A stretch of 64,000 nucleotides of DNA from Thermoguttaceae bacterium (GCA_017441605.1 JAFRXD010000043.1:33773-97772), one strand, 5' to 3'. Counted from the first letter of the stretch, positions 18,501 to 27,093 are shown. Made by a program: numbers and translations. Notes: generated by a model from the sequence alone, not told the origin.

Positions 18501-19384
18501 GTCTTGCCGCCCCAAACCCCGGCGTACAAACGAATTTTCCCGTCCGCGGGAACGCGAAAGACGACTTGCGCCTTCTGCCAATCGAAAGTTACGGTTCCGT
18601 CGGAGTCCGCCTTGGCCCCGTTGACTTGGCCGACGGAAATCTGGTCGCCGTCCATCGAGTACGCTTGCAAGAGCGGGCGACCGATAAACTTCTCCGCTTT
18701 GAGTTGAACGCTCGCGCGGTAGACGCGCCCGGCGGGGAGCTCGAGTTCCCACATCAGGCGACCGTGTCCGTATTTGTCGGAATCGAGGTTCTCGAACCGA
18801 ATCGACGATTTCCCTTCGCGCGCGACCGATTCGTCGCGGAAGGAGACCTCGCCGGGTCGATCTTGGAACCCGCTAATGGCGAGCGCGTTTTCCGACTTCC
18901 AGCTCTCCATATCGCCCCCGGGAACCTTGATCGGCTCCTCTTCGAAGACGAGCCGCCCTTCCCTCGCGACCATCGGAAGTCCGCGAACCGGCAAACCTTC
19001 GGCGAGATTCGGATTCTTACCGGTCATCGTCCCGTACCCGACCGACCACAGAATCGGGATAATCTCGACGTTCGACTCCTCCGCCGCCGCTTTAACGCGC
19101 TCGAAACGCGCGATGTGGTCCTCGGTCCACTCGTCCGCCCAGTCCCAGCCGGTCGACCAGAGCATCCCGTTGAGGTTGACCGCGCCGGCGCGACGAACGA
19201 GCGAGACGACGTAGTCCGCCGCCTCGTCGGTGTTGATATTGGACGAAACGTAGAACCAGCGATCTTGGATCGTCGGAGCCGGAAGCTCGGATTCCTCCGC
19301 GACGAGCGACGGCGCGAACCCGAGCGCCAAGAAAACGAGCGCGACGCCGACGATCGGCGAGGCGCGAAAGGAACGCGTCAACAT
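15560..19384 (-). CDS. Secreted multidomain glycoside hydrolase, GH50/GH42-like catalytic domain
   Basis: This 1274-aa protein has a signal peptide (MLTRSFRASPIVGVALVFLA...). An N-terminal region resembles a TIM-barrel glycosidase (DRWFYVSSNINTDEAADYVV, WSTGWDWADEW, and KWFLSMDEIRCAGTCKACKD later) and contains a CBM-like insert around residues 170-300. The C-terminal half looks like an agarase or beta-galactosidase clan-A domain: LVDPEGRLFWSNGIDCV, then GFFVDNEIGWGG with the probable acid/base Glu at residue 1016, and VIIGEFHFGALDRG with the probable nucleophile Glu at 1166. GGGAG precedes the ATG. It is first in a unit with two nucleoside hydrolases and an opine-dehydrogenase-like gene. The substrate is not determined. 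Confidence 0.78.
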   Translation of the reverse strand: MLTRSFRASPIVGVALVFLALGFAPSLVAEESELPAPTIQDRWFYVSSNINTDEAADYVVSLVRRAGAVNLNGMLWSTGWDWADEWTEDHIARFERVKAAAEESNVEIIPILWSVGYGTMTGKNPNLAEGLPVRGLPMVAREGRLVFEEEPIKVPGGDMESWKSENALAISGFQDRPGEVSFRDESVAREGKSSIRFENLDSDKYGHGRLMWELELPAGRVYRASVQLKAEKFIGRPLLQAYSMDGDQISVGQVNGAKADSDGTVTFDWQKAQVVFRVPADGKIRLYAGVWGGKTGKIWVDDLRVEPIGLVNPLQRPGTPITIASADGKKVYEQGEDWTLPEFRVRPWNLDAEPVEPILPEGSAIKDGDEVRVDFYYPPLVGAPQIGTCMSEPELYERFEKSAEAVVKLLNPQKWFLSMDEIRCAGTCKACKDRGISLAAILADCIAKQRGIIKKARPDADVYIWSDMLDPNHNAHDKYYVCDGDYTGVWDLIPKDLIIACWWYDKREISMKFFSERGFRTLGAAYYDTDDLDGCADWLDVCNRTPGCVGIMYTTWQNKYELMEGFGEMLSREPLVIYDANSPLDEASFRRQGCDAKRLDDGALLIENGDKDRWPGVHFTGNWDLSDYSALEMELESTCDNEFVLFFRIDSEGYDPDKHIATTTKSLVVKPGEKKTWRTTFSTPLNPETRAKLIAMRGKPGGIKTDSYTRDQGSPIDMAKIVAFRPFVNQDQKNDSWKLTKLVAIPRLSREKERDEYLTWGPDKFFPMIDQFGQFIHKDWPGKVKSLEDLRSRIAEEDADLNAYEPVGFDKYGGWLDGPQLEATGSFRTEKVDGVWYLVDPEGRLFWSNGIDCVSTWTAVTPVTDREFFFSDPIPTKRDSENPLSRFLSEASNGINNYYANFDKYLQYNFTESNLYLKYGDDWREKNVERIKRRLPSWGINTIGNWSNSEIARAAKIPYVATLNTGGRRIEGSEGYWGKFVDPFAPEFKESVVKAIERAKYAVDDPYCVGFFVDNEIGWGGEGSLAKAALASPKDQPVKIAFVEWLKEKYASIDALNKAWRVELADWDALASEPFDAPNGDSDAAKDDFNAFYTVICEKYFSEIASAIRENAPNRLYLGCRFAWTNDLARAAGQKYCDVVSYNYYKDEISWFQPVEGEDKPVIIGEFHFGALDRGLFHEGLCPRPNQEERARAYENYVKSALSNPWIVGAHWFEYQDEATTGRFDGENYQIGFVDVCDNPYPETIAAARRVGANLYKLRKETALSTDRLLEETK

Positions 19385-19452
19385 AGCGAAATCTCCCGTA
19401 AACCGAGCGCCGACGCGGCCGGAACCGTCCGAGGCGCCGCGCTCCGCGAGAG

Positions 19453-19458
19453 ATTATA
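19453..19458 (-). promoter_or_regulatory. Candidate -10 box for the glycosidase operon
   Basis: A perfect TATAAT on the minus strand lies 69 bases before the ATG at 19384. No good -35 box is visible, so the promoter is only likely. Confidence 0.4.
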
Positions 19459-19517
19459 ATCGAACGCGACGGCGAAATAAAGAGTTGGTCGAGAAAAGCG
19501 GATTTTTTCGCGAAATC

Positions 19518-19545
19518 TTGCAAACGGCGCCACTTTCGCTACAAT
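19518..19545 (+). promoter_or_regulatory. Sigma-70-type promoter for rubredoxin
   Basis: TTGCAA (19518-19523) and TACAAT (19540-19545) have a 16-bp spacer and lie about 75 bases before the rubredoxin ATG. Confidence 0.55.
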
Positions 19546-19620
19546 AACCCCGAACCGCCGCGCGCCCCGTTGGAGCGCGATTCGGGTGGCGCCAACCCAA
19601 GATAATTAGGAGACCGTTTA

Positions 19621-19779
19621 ATGAAATACCAATGCGAACCGTGCGGCTATATCTACGACCCCGCCGAAGGCGACCCCGACTCCGGAATCGCCCCCGGAAC
19701 CCCCTTTGAGGACCTCCCCGACGATTGGACCTGCCCGATCTGCGGCGTCGGCAAAGACCAGTTCGTCCCGGCGGAGTGA
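19621..19779 (+). CDS. Rubredoxin
   Basis: This 52-aa protein has the two rubredoxin Cys knuckles, [12 protein letters not shown] near residues 3-14 and [13 protein letters not shown] near residues 36-48, so CxxCGxxYDP and CPxCGxxKxxF are both complete. The conserved [19 protein letters not shown] core links them. It binds one iron and carries single electrons in the cytoplasm, usually to oxygen or superoxide detoxification enzymes in anaerobes. TAGGAG lies just upstream of the ATG, a promoter precedes it and a strong hairpin terminator follows, so it is a single-gene transcript. No partner reductase is adjacent. Confidence 0.97.
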   Translation: MKYQCEPCGYIYDPAEGDPDSGIAPGTPFEDLPDDWTCPICGVGKDQFVPAE

Positions 19780-19809
19780 TTCGCGCTAGCGCGTTTGTTC
19801 AACGATAGC

Positions 19810-19848
19810 GGCGCCGAGGCGGAAACGCTCGCCTCGGCGCCTTTCTTT
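19810..19848 (+). terminator. Rho-independent terminator after rubredoxin
   Basis: An 11-bp perfect stem, GGCGCCGAGGC (19810-19820) with GCCTCGGCGCC (19831-19841), is followed by a T-rich run (TTTCTTTATTTT). Confidence 0.9.
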
Positions 19849-19936
19849 ATTTTGAGGCCAACGTTCGGACGGGAACGCAAAATTCGCGACCTTGTTGAAA
19901 CCGTCCGCGTTTGGCTCCGATTCCGAAAGAGCGCGA

Positions 19937-20959
19937 TTATTTCTCCGAACTCGTCTTTCGAGAGCCTTTGGGAATCAACGCGAGCCGCGCGCCAATGTCT
20001 GTTCCACTGCAATTAGGTTTCTCCCAAAAACGCGCGGCGGCTCGGCATTCGTCGGCGTCGGAGTCGAACGCGCCCCCGCGCAAAACCCGAGCCTTTCCAA
20101 CGCCCTTTTTCCAGATGACCGTCTTATTTACTCTCAAAAGATTGAACAACGATAGTGCGTCGCCGGAATCGCTTCGCAAGGGATCGGAAACCGTTCTATT
20201 GGGATACTCGCCGTAATAGTCTTCGCACCACTCTCAGACGTTCCCAAGCGCGTCGTAAAGTCCCCAAGCGTTTGGCTCTTTTTCGCGGACACTATGCAAT
20301 TTTGGTTCTGGAGCGTCTCTTAACGATATGCCGCGACCAGCGAGCGCCCTAACGACCGCAGCGAAGGCTTTTAGCGCCTTAGCCGCATCGGACTCGCTAT
20401 TGTCCTTATACCAAGCGATCGAGTCGAGATTCGGATCAATCGAACTCAACCCATCCCCCTTTTTTTTGCCGGATGCATAGTAGCGAGCGCCCTTTGTTCC
20501 CGCTCGGCAGGCGTATTCCCATTGCGCCTCCGTTGGCAACGCGAATTCCCACCCTTCGGGAGCGATTTTGCGCTGGTTCAAAAAAGAGATGAATTGATGA
20601 ACCCCGTTCCAAGAGCAATGAAAGGGAAGACAAGATTTGTCGCCGTCCAATAGATCGGCGTCCCACCACCACTTGGTCGATTTCTTTTGATAAGCGTTCC
20701 AAACGCTCGCGATTATCGGGGTGACCATAAGCCAAAAACCGCGCGTTATCTTGACATTGTGTTGGAATCCCTCGTCATCTCCTCTTCCCTCTTCGCTTTC
20801 GGGGCTTCCCATCGTAAATTCACCGGGAGAAATCCAACTAAAGACGAACCGAACCTCCCCGAAGTCAAGTTGGGCGCTCAATTCGCTCGTCGTTCCCGCG
20901 GGGCGCGAACCGTCCTCCGCCCATAGGCTATCGTTTTGTTGCGACATAACTTCCACCAT
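19937..20959 (-). pseudogene. SUMF1/FGE-type sulfatase-modifying-factor protein with an in-frame stop
   Basis: The frame encodes a formylglycine-generating-enzyme-like domain: WISPGEFTMGSPESEEGRGDDE, LPTEAQWEYACRAGT, then GLYDALGNV directly followed by a TGA at 20236-20234. The same frame continues for about 100 codons with the expected family C-terminus (EWCEDYYGEYP, ARVLRGGAFDSDADECRAAAR, DIGARLALIP). The stop sits exactly where the invariant GNVWEW motif has its first Trp, so one TGG-to-TGA change explains it. Other genes here end in TGA, so recoding is unlikely. A 241-aa truncated product would lack the RGGS-type core. An intact family member lies at 31340-32101. Confidence 0.85.
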
Positions 20960-21040
20960 AAATCTAGTCGCGCGCGAATCGCGTTCGCAGGCTCCTCTCG
21001 CGCGCGACGCAGATTGTTCATTAACGCGTCTTGCAATGGG

Positions 21041-21220
21041 GGCGAACGCGACGAAAAGTCATAGGTTTTTGTCGAGCGCGACCCATATGCTCCGATTTCC
21101 CTTTCGTACCAAAAAACGCCGTTAGGTCAAGTTTTCTTAATCCAAAAAAGACGTTTTTGCGATCCAAAAAAGGTCTCTTTTGAATTGACAAAAACCTATG
21201 ACTTTTTGCGCGTCTTCGCC
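21041..21220. mobile_element. MITE-like element with 20-bp perfect terminal inverted repeats
   Basis: The 20-mer at 21054-21073 (AAAAGTCATAGGTTTTTGTC) is repeated exactly in inverted form at 21187-21206. The similarity extends outward with small gaps (GGCGAACGCG at 21041-21050 against the complement of 21207-21220). The 110-bp interior is AT-richer and holds short repeated A-runs with no convincing gene. Most of the 390-bp gap between the SUMF1 pseudogene and the Rpn gene is this element. No clear target duplication was seen, so a regulatory hairpin remains possible. Confidence 0.5.
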
Positions 21221-21351
21221 TTAGCGATAAGTCCCGCGACGGTAGATTTTCCAAGTCAGATTCCGTATAGATCTCGAAACTGTTCCAATCAATTCCGACG
21301 TTCGACGGAAACAAGTCGACTACCTCGAACGCGGCGGCAAAACGAAGGCGC

Positions 21352-22629
21352 CTACTTAATCGCCTGCGACAACAAAACGTTATCGACCGCCGACTCGACC
21401 TCGATCAGGGACTCGGAACGATAGATTTCGTCCTCGAATTCCCGAAGCCCTTCGATCGTCTCGACGCGCTCGAGTTTCTCGACAACGCTCTCGGGCGCGT
21501 CGCCAAACCGCCTCGTAAGCTGCCGAATTACGGACCCGCGCATCCCTTTGAGTTCGCATTCTTCTTTCACTTCGTTCCGAACCTCGTCCCGAACCTCGTC
21601 CCGAACCTCGTCCCGAACCTCGTCCCGAACCTCGTCCCGAACCTCGTCCCGAACCTCGTCCCGAACCTCGTCCCGAACCTCGTCCCGAACCTCGTTCCGA
21701 ACCTCGTCCCGAACCTCGTCCCGCATCTCCTCGCGCAACTCCTCGCGAGTTTTCCCCGTAACCAATTCCAATAGCGATTGCATTTCGTTCTCCGCCTTTC
21801 CACTGGGATCGCCGGTCGCCATTTCCATAATTTGCGACTCGGTCATGCCTTCTAATTGTCTGCCCGCGTCTCCGCAGTACCGAACCGTCGACTCGAAGAC
21901 GGACTCTTTACATTCGCGTCCAATCGCGGGGTCGTTAACAAAGTTCGCGATCAGTTCGAGCAGTTTAAACCGATCCTCGACCACCCGACGCATGCCGACG
22001 CAACCGAGCGCCGAGCAACCTAGTTTCACCAAAGAATCGCCCGTTATTTGATTCCGTCTGTACAAATCGGTCAAATTGATAACCATTACGGGAAAGTTCG
22101 CCTGGAATTCCTCGCAACCCTCTCCCATTGGGAACAATTCCGCCCAAGATTCGAACTTCATATCGGGATTCGGACCGGTGTAAACGAGAATCACCAACGC
22201 TTGAGCTATAATTCCCGTTTTGCTCTCCTCCAAGTCCCTCTTCATTACGGCAAGTAAATATTCGAGGAGTTGCAGGTAGGTCCGCCTATTCTCCCTCGGT
22301 CCGCTTGTAGTTTTGAACTCGAAAATGATAGGAATATATAACGGCGGTTCTTCCGGGTTGCGACTCTCCAGAACCCAGAGCGCGTCCACAATCTTCTTCC
22401 GTTGCGATTCGTCGACAATGACCGTTGGACGCGGTTTGATTTCTTCGATCTTGTAACGCTTCGAAAGTTTTGTTAGGAACACTTTCGCGAACTGCCGGGC
22501 AAATTCCTCGTTAGCCCAAAGCGTTTGACTGTACGAGTCGTGTTTTTGCGCCCCGCCCTTGCGATTCGTAGCGTCTGAAAAGAACTGTTCCATAACGCTC
22601 GAAACGATTTTTTGCTTTGATATTTTCAT
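21352..22629 (-). CDS. Rpn-family recombination-promoting nuclease/putative transposase with a tetrapeptide-repeat tail
   Basis: The ATG at 22629 is chosen because AAGGAGAG lies nine bases upstream; the product is 425 aa. The N-terminal two thirds follows the Rpn (YhgA-like) PD-(D/E)XK pattern: [44 protein letters not shown] with the E-x-K catalytic strand, and [15 protein letters not shown] highly charged tail follows in which RDEV/RNEV repeats about 13 times, encoded by a 12-bp tandem DNA repeat. The C-terminus ([26 protein letters not shown]...) is the usual DUF4351-like helical end. Rpn proteins cleave DNA and promote RecA-independent recombination. The repeat number can change by slippage without breaking the frame. 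Confidence 0.8.
   Translation of the reverse strand: MKISKQKIVSSVMEQFFSDATNRKGGAQKHDSYSQTLWANEEFARQFAKVFLTKLSKRYKIEEIKPRPTVIVDESQRKKIVDALWVLESRNPEEPPLYIPIIFEFKTTSGPRENRRTYLQLLEYLLAVMKRDLEESKTGIIAQALVILVYTGPNPDMKFESWAELFPMGEGCEEFQANFPVMVINLTDLYRRNQITGDSLVKLGCSALGCVGMRRVVEDRFKLLELIANFVNDPAIGRECKESVFESTVRYCGDAGRQLEGMTESQIMEMATGDPSGKAENEMQSLLELVTGKTREELREEMRDEVRDEVRNEVRDEVRDEVRDEVRDEVRDEVRDEVRDEVRDEVRDEVRNEVKEECELKGMRGSVIRQLTRRFGDAPESVVEKLERVETIEGLREFEDEIYRSESLIEVESAVDNVLLSQAIK
21570..21726. repeat. 12-bp tandem repeat inside the Rpn-type gene
   Basis: The unit CCGAACCTCGTC (plus strand) is repeated about 13 times with two units carrying GTTC in place of GTCC. It encodes RDEV or RNEV units on the minus strand. 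Because the unit is a multiple of three, gain or loss keeps the frame. Confidence 0.95.
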
Positions 22630-22739
22630 CCAATCGACTCTCCTTGGAGCGGCGCGCCAAATCGACAGCGCCGCGCCAAAGATTATAAACCAAAGGCGCG
22701 CCCGGCGCGAGTCGTCCGTCGGGAGCGCTAGCGGCAAAC

Positions 22740-24533
22740 TTAAAGAACCGTAACTTCTTCAGGCGCGTCGACTTTCAGGTCGAGCGTTCCGTCGGCGTTC
22801 TTTTTGCAGCGAACGGAGATCTGCCCGTAGGGCGTGGGAACGGTTCCCTCGAACCAATCGAGATCGCCGAGGAACGGCTTGACGCTAACCTTCTTAAAGC
22901 CGGGCTCGACGGGGACGACGCCCATAATATTGGCGCTAATCCAAGCGGCGGGACCGGACGCCCAGCCGTGGCAGAGGGAGTGGCGCAAACCGATATAGCA
23001 GTAGGCTCCGCGATCGCCGTGCAGGCTTTCGAGCCCCTCGGGGGTCGCCTCGTCGATTCGCCCGGCGTTTTCCAGCCAGTCGAGATCGAAATCTTCCCAG
23101 AAGGTCGTGGCGCCGCGATCGATCATCGCGCCCCAATAATCGCGCGCGACGTCGAGCGCCACTTGGTTTTGACCGCCCTTAGAGAGCGCTTCGAGCATAT
23201 AGTACCCGTAGAACGTCGAGAACCCTTTCGGCCCGTCTTTGGCGACAACGTCGACGTTCGACTCGCCCTCTTTCTGAATCCCGGCGAGCTCGAGGAGCGC
23301 GGCGGCCTGCTTATTGCCGACGTTGGAGGGCTTGTAGGAGCGGACTTTAGCCGCCGCGTCGAGCGCGATTTTCTCGGTATCTTTGTCGCCGACGACCTTC
23401 GCCATTTCGGCGACGCGGTCGAACCCCAGCGCGAACATCGCGTGGGTTCCGGCGTCGAGCGCGGGGCGATTGTCGTTGGTCGGCCAGTCGAGGAACGGAC
23501 TCTCGAACCCGGCTTTTCCGTTTTCGTCGATATGCGGCAAAAGCTGTTGGACCAATCCTTTAACGTAGTCCCATTGCTCCTCGACAAGTTTGGGGTCGCC
23601 GGTGTGGCGATAAATGTCGCCGATCGTAATGAGCCACCAGAGCGAGTAGTTCGGCATTCCGTTCATCCACTTCGGAAGGGGCCAAGTCTCGCGGGCGTAG
23701 TAGCCGAGGGTGTCGCGGAGGACTTTCGAGTCGCCAAAGACGCGCAGCGCGGTCATCGTTTGAGGGGTGAAGTCGCCGTACCAGACGAGCCGGTCGCGTT
23801 TCGCGCCCTCGAAAACGAACTGCTGCATCGTGAGGTGCATCGTGCGCGCCGAAACGTCCCAGACCTTGTTCAGGCGCTCGTCGGAGCAGCGGAATTGACC
23901 TAAGCGCGGAAGATCGCGATAGATAAAGATCGCGCGCGCCGAGTCGAACAGGATTTTGGAATCGTCGTCGACCAAGTCGATTCGAACGAAACGGAACGCG
24001 GACTCGCCGCATTCGACCGCGCCGAGCCACGGAACGGTAATAATCTGGTCGCGCGTCGAGTGCTCGTTGACCGCGCCCTTGACGCCGACCTCGGAGTTCG
24101 CCTCGTCGACCGACTCGCCGAACCGAATTCTGAGCCGAACGGTTCGACCGACGCTGTTCTTGCTAGGCGTCAAATCGCGCGCCTCGACGCGAAAGCTACC
24201 GTGGATCTCGCACCCGAAGTCCAGGAGAATATGCCCTCCCTTGGACATAACGCACGCCTGTTTCGGATCGCTCATGATAGAGGTCGAGGTCTGCCCCAGA
24301 ACCGGCTGGAGGAGCAGTTCCGGATTATCGACCCCGGTCTTGGAGACGTCGACGATCCGCTTGGCGTAGACGTACTGTCGAACGCGCTGGTCTTGAACGG
24401 CGTTGGGAGCGAGGTCGTCGGCGAACCCCTCGGGAAGCGGGACGGCGGTCGCGGGATCGACCGATTGCGCGAAGGCGATCGAACCGACAAAGAGCGCGGA
24501 GCCAAGGGCGACCGCGGTAAATAACGTTCTCAT
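22740..24533 (-). CDS. Alpha-L-rhamnosidase-like secreted glycoside hydrolase (GH78 type)
   Basis: The start at 24533 gives a typical signal peptide (MRTLFTAVALGSALFVGSIAFAQS) with GGAG six bases upstream; the product is 597 aa. An N-terminal beta-sandwich (LDFGCEIHGSFRVEA, RLRIRFGESVDEANSE) leads into an (alpha/alpha)6 barrel with the rhamnosidase landmarks FVFEGAKRDRLVWYGDFTP, TLGYYARETWPLPKWMNGMPNYSLWW and SLCHGWASGPAAWISANIMG, then a C-terminal beta-sandwich. GH78 enzymes remove terminal alpha-L-rhamnose with inversion. The EGxKRDRxxWxGD motif holds the general acid region. It is probably exported and acts on rhamnose-containing polysaccharides. It appears to be transcribed alone. Confidence 0.87.
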   Translation of the reverse strand: MRTLFTAVALGSALFVGSIAFAQSVDPATAVPLPEGFADDLAPNAVQDQRVRQYVYAKRIVDVSKTGVDNPELLLQPVLGQTSTSIMSDPKQACVMSKGGHILLDFGCEIHGSFRVEARDLTPSKNSVGRTVRLRIRFGESVDEANSEVGVKGAVNEHSTRDQIITVPWLGAVECGESAFRFVRIDLVDDDSKILFDSARAIFIYRDLPRLGQFRCSDERLNKVWDVSARTMHLTMQQFVFEGAKRDRLVWYGDFTPQTMTALRVFGDSKVLRDTLGYYARETWPLPKWMNGMPNYSLWWLITIGDIYRHTGDPKLVEEQWDYVKGLVQQLLPHIDENGKAGFESPFLDWPTNDNRPALDAGTHAMFALGFDRVAEMAKVVGDKDTEKIALDAAAKVRSYKPSNVGNKQAAALLELAGIQKEGESNVDVVAKDGPKGFSTFYGYYMLEALSKGGQNQVALDVARDYWGAMIDRGATTFWEDFDLDWLENAGRIDEATPEGLESLHGDRGAYCYIGLRHSLCHGWASGPAAWISANIMGVVPVEPGFKKVSVKPFLGDLDWFEGTVPTPYGQISVRCKKNADGTLDLKVDAPEEVTVL

Positions 24534-24698
24534 AAAGGACTCCATTGAGCGAGGACAAAACGTGTTCAACGCGCGACTCGCGAATTCGCGAGCCGCCTCG
24601 GAGTCCCATTATACAAGAGACGCGCGCCGTTTGGAAGGAAAAAGAGCGCGAATTGGCAAAAAAAGCGCCCTTTCCGAACCTCGTCTCGGAATAAAAAA

Positions 24699-24727
24699 GG
24701 CGCCGACCTCGGGAAAAGGTCGGCGCC
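24699..24727 (-). terminator. Terminator after the HTH/membrane protein gene
   Basis: A stem of GGCGCCGACCT with AGGTCGGCGCC is followed on the minus strand by TTTTTTAT. It lies 30 bp after the stop codon at 24758. Confidence 0.88.
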
Positions 24728-24757
24728 GAATTCGTCGCGAACTCGCGAATTTTCGCG

Positions 24758-26269
24758 CTATAGTTTCAGAATTCCGGCGATCGTTTCGAGCACGGGACCG
24801 GCGAAGGAGCCGCCCTCTTCGTAGCTCCAAATCGTGCGGCAGAGTTCCCAAGCGCCAATTGCGGCGAGAATCAGCAGGAGCAGGCAAGGAACGAGCACGA
24901 GCATGTCTTTGCCGGTAAAGTTCGTGGAGGGAACCGGAGCGGGCCCGAATCCGCCGGAGGCGGGAGCCGGAGCGGAGTCGATCGGCATGGACGAACTCTC
25001 GGCGAACGAGGCGGAACCGCCGCCGAAATTGGACGAAGAGGGGGCCGACCCGCCGAACGGGGAGGACGACAGGGACTCTGAGGCGAATCCGGTCGAGCCC
25101 ATATCGAACGGGTTGCTCGCGCTCTCGGAGGTCGACTTATCGAGCGAAATACCCGAACCAGCCTCGGACGTCGAGTTGAAACCGGTCGAATTGAAACTGT
25201 TGTCGCCAAGGCTCGACATGAGCCCGGAGCCGGAAGTGGTATCGGAACCGTCGTCGATCGTGAAGGGGTCGTCCTCGGTCACGATCAACTTGGAGCTACT
25301 TTCCTCGTCGCTGGATCCCGGGGCGGCGGTGGAGGCGGTTGGAGCGGTCGTGTCGGCGATATCGAAGATCGAATCGTCGGCGACGGCGAGCTCGGTCGGG
25401 GCTTCCGTGTTCGCGTCTTGCGCGATGTTCAAAATGTTTTCGTTGGTGGAGTCTTCGTCGGCGAGCTCGAAAATTTCGGAGTCGGCGGGAGCGTCGACCA
25501 CGAGCGGTTGCGACTTGGACTCGACCTCGTCGGAAGCCGGCTGACTCGAGGAGTCGTCGACCGGTTCGGAGACCGCTTCGCTCAGCTGGAAGTCCTCGTC
25601 GGAGCCTCCGAGAATCGCCAATCCGCTATCGCCGGTGAGATCGAGCCCGCTACTGCTGCTGCCGGAACCGGAACCGCCGCCCAGCACAACGTCCTCGCCG
25701 CCCAAATCGACGTTGGATCCGCCGACGTCGGGCTCGTCGAGCAACGAAAGACCGCTGTCGCTGGCTCCGTCGCCGATATGAAGCAGGTCGTCGTCGGAAT
25801 TTTGCGAGCCGGCGAGATCGACGGAGGAAGGAGACGCGGCGTTTTCGGCGGGCGCGTCTTCGACGAGCGCGGAGTGTTCGTCGGTCAACGGGGTGGAACC
25901 GTCGGTGAGAGGAGACTCTTCCTCGACGAGTTTGAAGTCGTCGTCGGCCTCGTCTTTGGAGAGGGACAGCCCGGAGGGCTCGGAACCGAAGGAACTATCG
26001 CCCACGCCGTCGAGCATCGAGTCGAACGCGGCGGAATCGGCGAGCATCGTGGGCCCCTCGGTATCGTCGTCGCTCGAGAGGAACTCGCTGGCGTTGGAGG
26101 TGCGGGTCTTGATCATTTCGGTGAGGAACTCTTTCACGTCCTCTTCGCGGAACTTCCAAGCGGATCCGTCGCGAAACGCTCGCAATTTTCCTTGTTCGCG
26201 AAGCTTGTTGACTTCGCCCGGATTCATCTCCAACATTTCGGCCGTTTTTTCAAGGGTGTAATAAGCCAT
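24758..26269 (-). CDS. Excisionase-type HTH protein with acidic low-complexity linker and C-terminal membrane segment
   Basis: This 503-aa protein has three parts. Residues 1-55 form a winged-helix excisionase/MerR-like DNA-binding domain (YYTLEKTAEMLEMNPGEVNKLREQGKLRAFRDGSAWKFREEDV). Residues about 60-450 are low-complexity and rich in D, S, E and G. Near the C-terminus a hydrophobic helix (MLVLVPCLLLLILAAIGAWEL) is followed by a short charged tail ending VLETIAGILKL. This gives a DNA-binding head tethered to the membrane by a disordered arm. Proteins of this layout are, to my knowledge, common in planctomycetes without a known role. It has its own terminator and is probably monocistronic. 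A role in transcription or nucleoid-membrane contact is inference. Confidence 0.75.
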   Translation of the reverse strand: MAYYTLEKTAEMLEMNPGEVNKLREQGKLRAFRDGSAWKFREEDVKEFLTEMIKTRTSNASEFLSSDDDTEGPTMLADSAAFDSMLDGVGDSSFGSEPSGLSLSKDEADDDFKLVEEESPLTDGSTPLTDEHSALVEDAPAENAASPSSVDLAGSQNSDDDLLHIGDGASDSGLSLLDEPDVGGSNVDLGGEDVVLGGGSGSGSSSSGLDLTGDSGLAILGGSDEDFQLSEAVSEPVDDSSSQPASDEVESKSQPLVVDAPADSEIFELADEDSTNENILNIAQDANTEAPTELAVADDSIFDIADTTAPTASTAAPGSSDEESSSKLIVTEDDPFTIDDGSDTTSGSGLMSSLGDNSFNSTGFNSTSEAGSGISLDKSTSESASNPFDMGSTGFASESLSSSPFGGSAPSSSNFGGGSASFAESSSMPIDSAPAPASGGFGPAPVPSTNFTGKDMLVLVPCLLLLILAAIGAWELCRTIWSYEEGGSFAGPVLETIAGILKL

Positions 26270-26441
26270 TGCGAACGTTCCTAAAAATAAGGCTGTGTTT
26301 CCAAAGTCCTTCGCCGCGCTCGCGGTCCGCGGAACCGACGAGCTCGACGCGAGCTCCCTTTCCTTTTCGACCGCTCGGTCTAGCGGGAAAAGGGCGCTCT
26401 TTGTTTTGCGGATTTTGCGAGCGGCGACGTTTCGCGCGGCG

Positions 26442-26894
26442 CTACCTGCGCGCGGAGTCGAGTTGCTCGCGGATCTGCCCCGGCGAAAGGCCTTCGCCGT
26501 TAAAATCTTCCAATTTCAGGTCCAACTCGAAATTTCGAGCGGCGACGAGCTCGATCGTGCTATTGACGTCGCGTCGACGAACCCAATAGACGCAAATGCG
26601 CTTCGTCTCGGAGTCGACGAGGATAATCTGCCTCCCCGTCTCGTCGAGGGGATAATCGAACGCGTACAGCGGGGGGACTTCCAGCGGTCTGGAGAAAGTC
26701 GCCTTTCCGTCCGCGCCAAAATCGACGCTCGGAGCCGCGTCGGCGATCGCCGCCTCTCGATACCCGCTCGCGCCCCAAGTCCCTTGGGCGGCGGCTCGGT
26801 CCGAACCGTCTTTGAGGCCCCACCCGAGCGCCAAACCGACAAGCGCCGCCAGCGCCGTTTTCGCGAGCGAACTCGCCCCTCCGCGTTTTTCCAT
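26442..26894 (-). CDS. Small membrane-anchored hypothetical protein
   Basis: The ATG at 26894 (GGAG eight bases upstream) gives 150 aa. An N-terminal hydrophobic helix (TALAALVGLALGWGLKDG) is followed by a beta-rich soluble domain (RPLEVPPLYAFDYPLDETGRQIILVDSETKRICVYWVRRRDVNSTIELVAARNFELDLKLEDFN...). The YPLDETGRQ...ILVD....RICVYW stretch resembles small planctomycete proteins of unknown function. It lies upstream of the HTH/membrane gene on the same strand with a 172-bp gap. No enzyme motif is visible. Confidence 0.65.
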   Translation of the reverse strand: MEKRGGASSLAKTALAALVGLALGWGLKDGSDRAAAQGTWGASGYREAAIADAAPSVDFGADGKATFSRPLEVPPLYAFDYPLDETGRQIILVDSETKRICVYWVRRRDVNSTIELVAARNFELDLKLEDFNGEGLSPGQIREQLDSARR

Positions 26895-27093
26895 AACTCT
26901 CGCTCCGTCGTCGTTAGGGTCGCCGAGGGTCGCGCCGTTCGGCGACCTCGAGCGCAATACCCGTCGCTACCGAATATTCTAGTTGCCGCGCCTTTAAAAA
27001 GCAACTAGTTTTATCGACTTTTGACAAAAAAATTTCCCGTTCGATAAGAATATGCCGATTTTCGCGAATAAATAAAGTTTTTGCGAGCGCGCG

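Noticed and set aside
20234..20236. TGA read as tryptophan or selenocysteine in the SUMF1 gene
   Set aside because: Other genes in the window end in TGA and no downstream hairpin of SECIS type was noticed; a simple nonsense change fits better.
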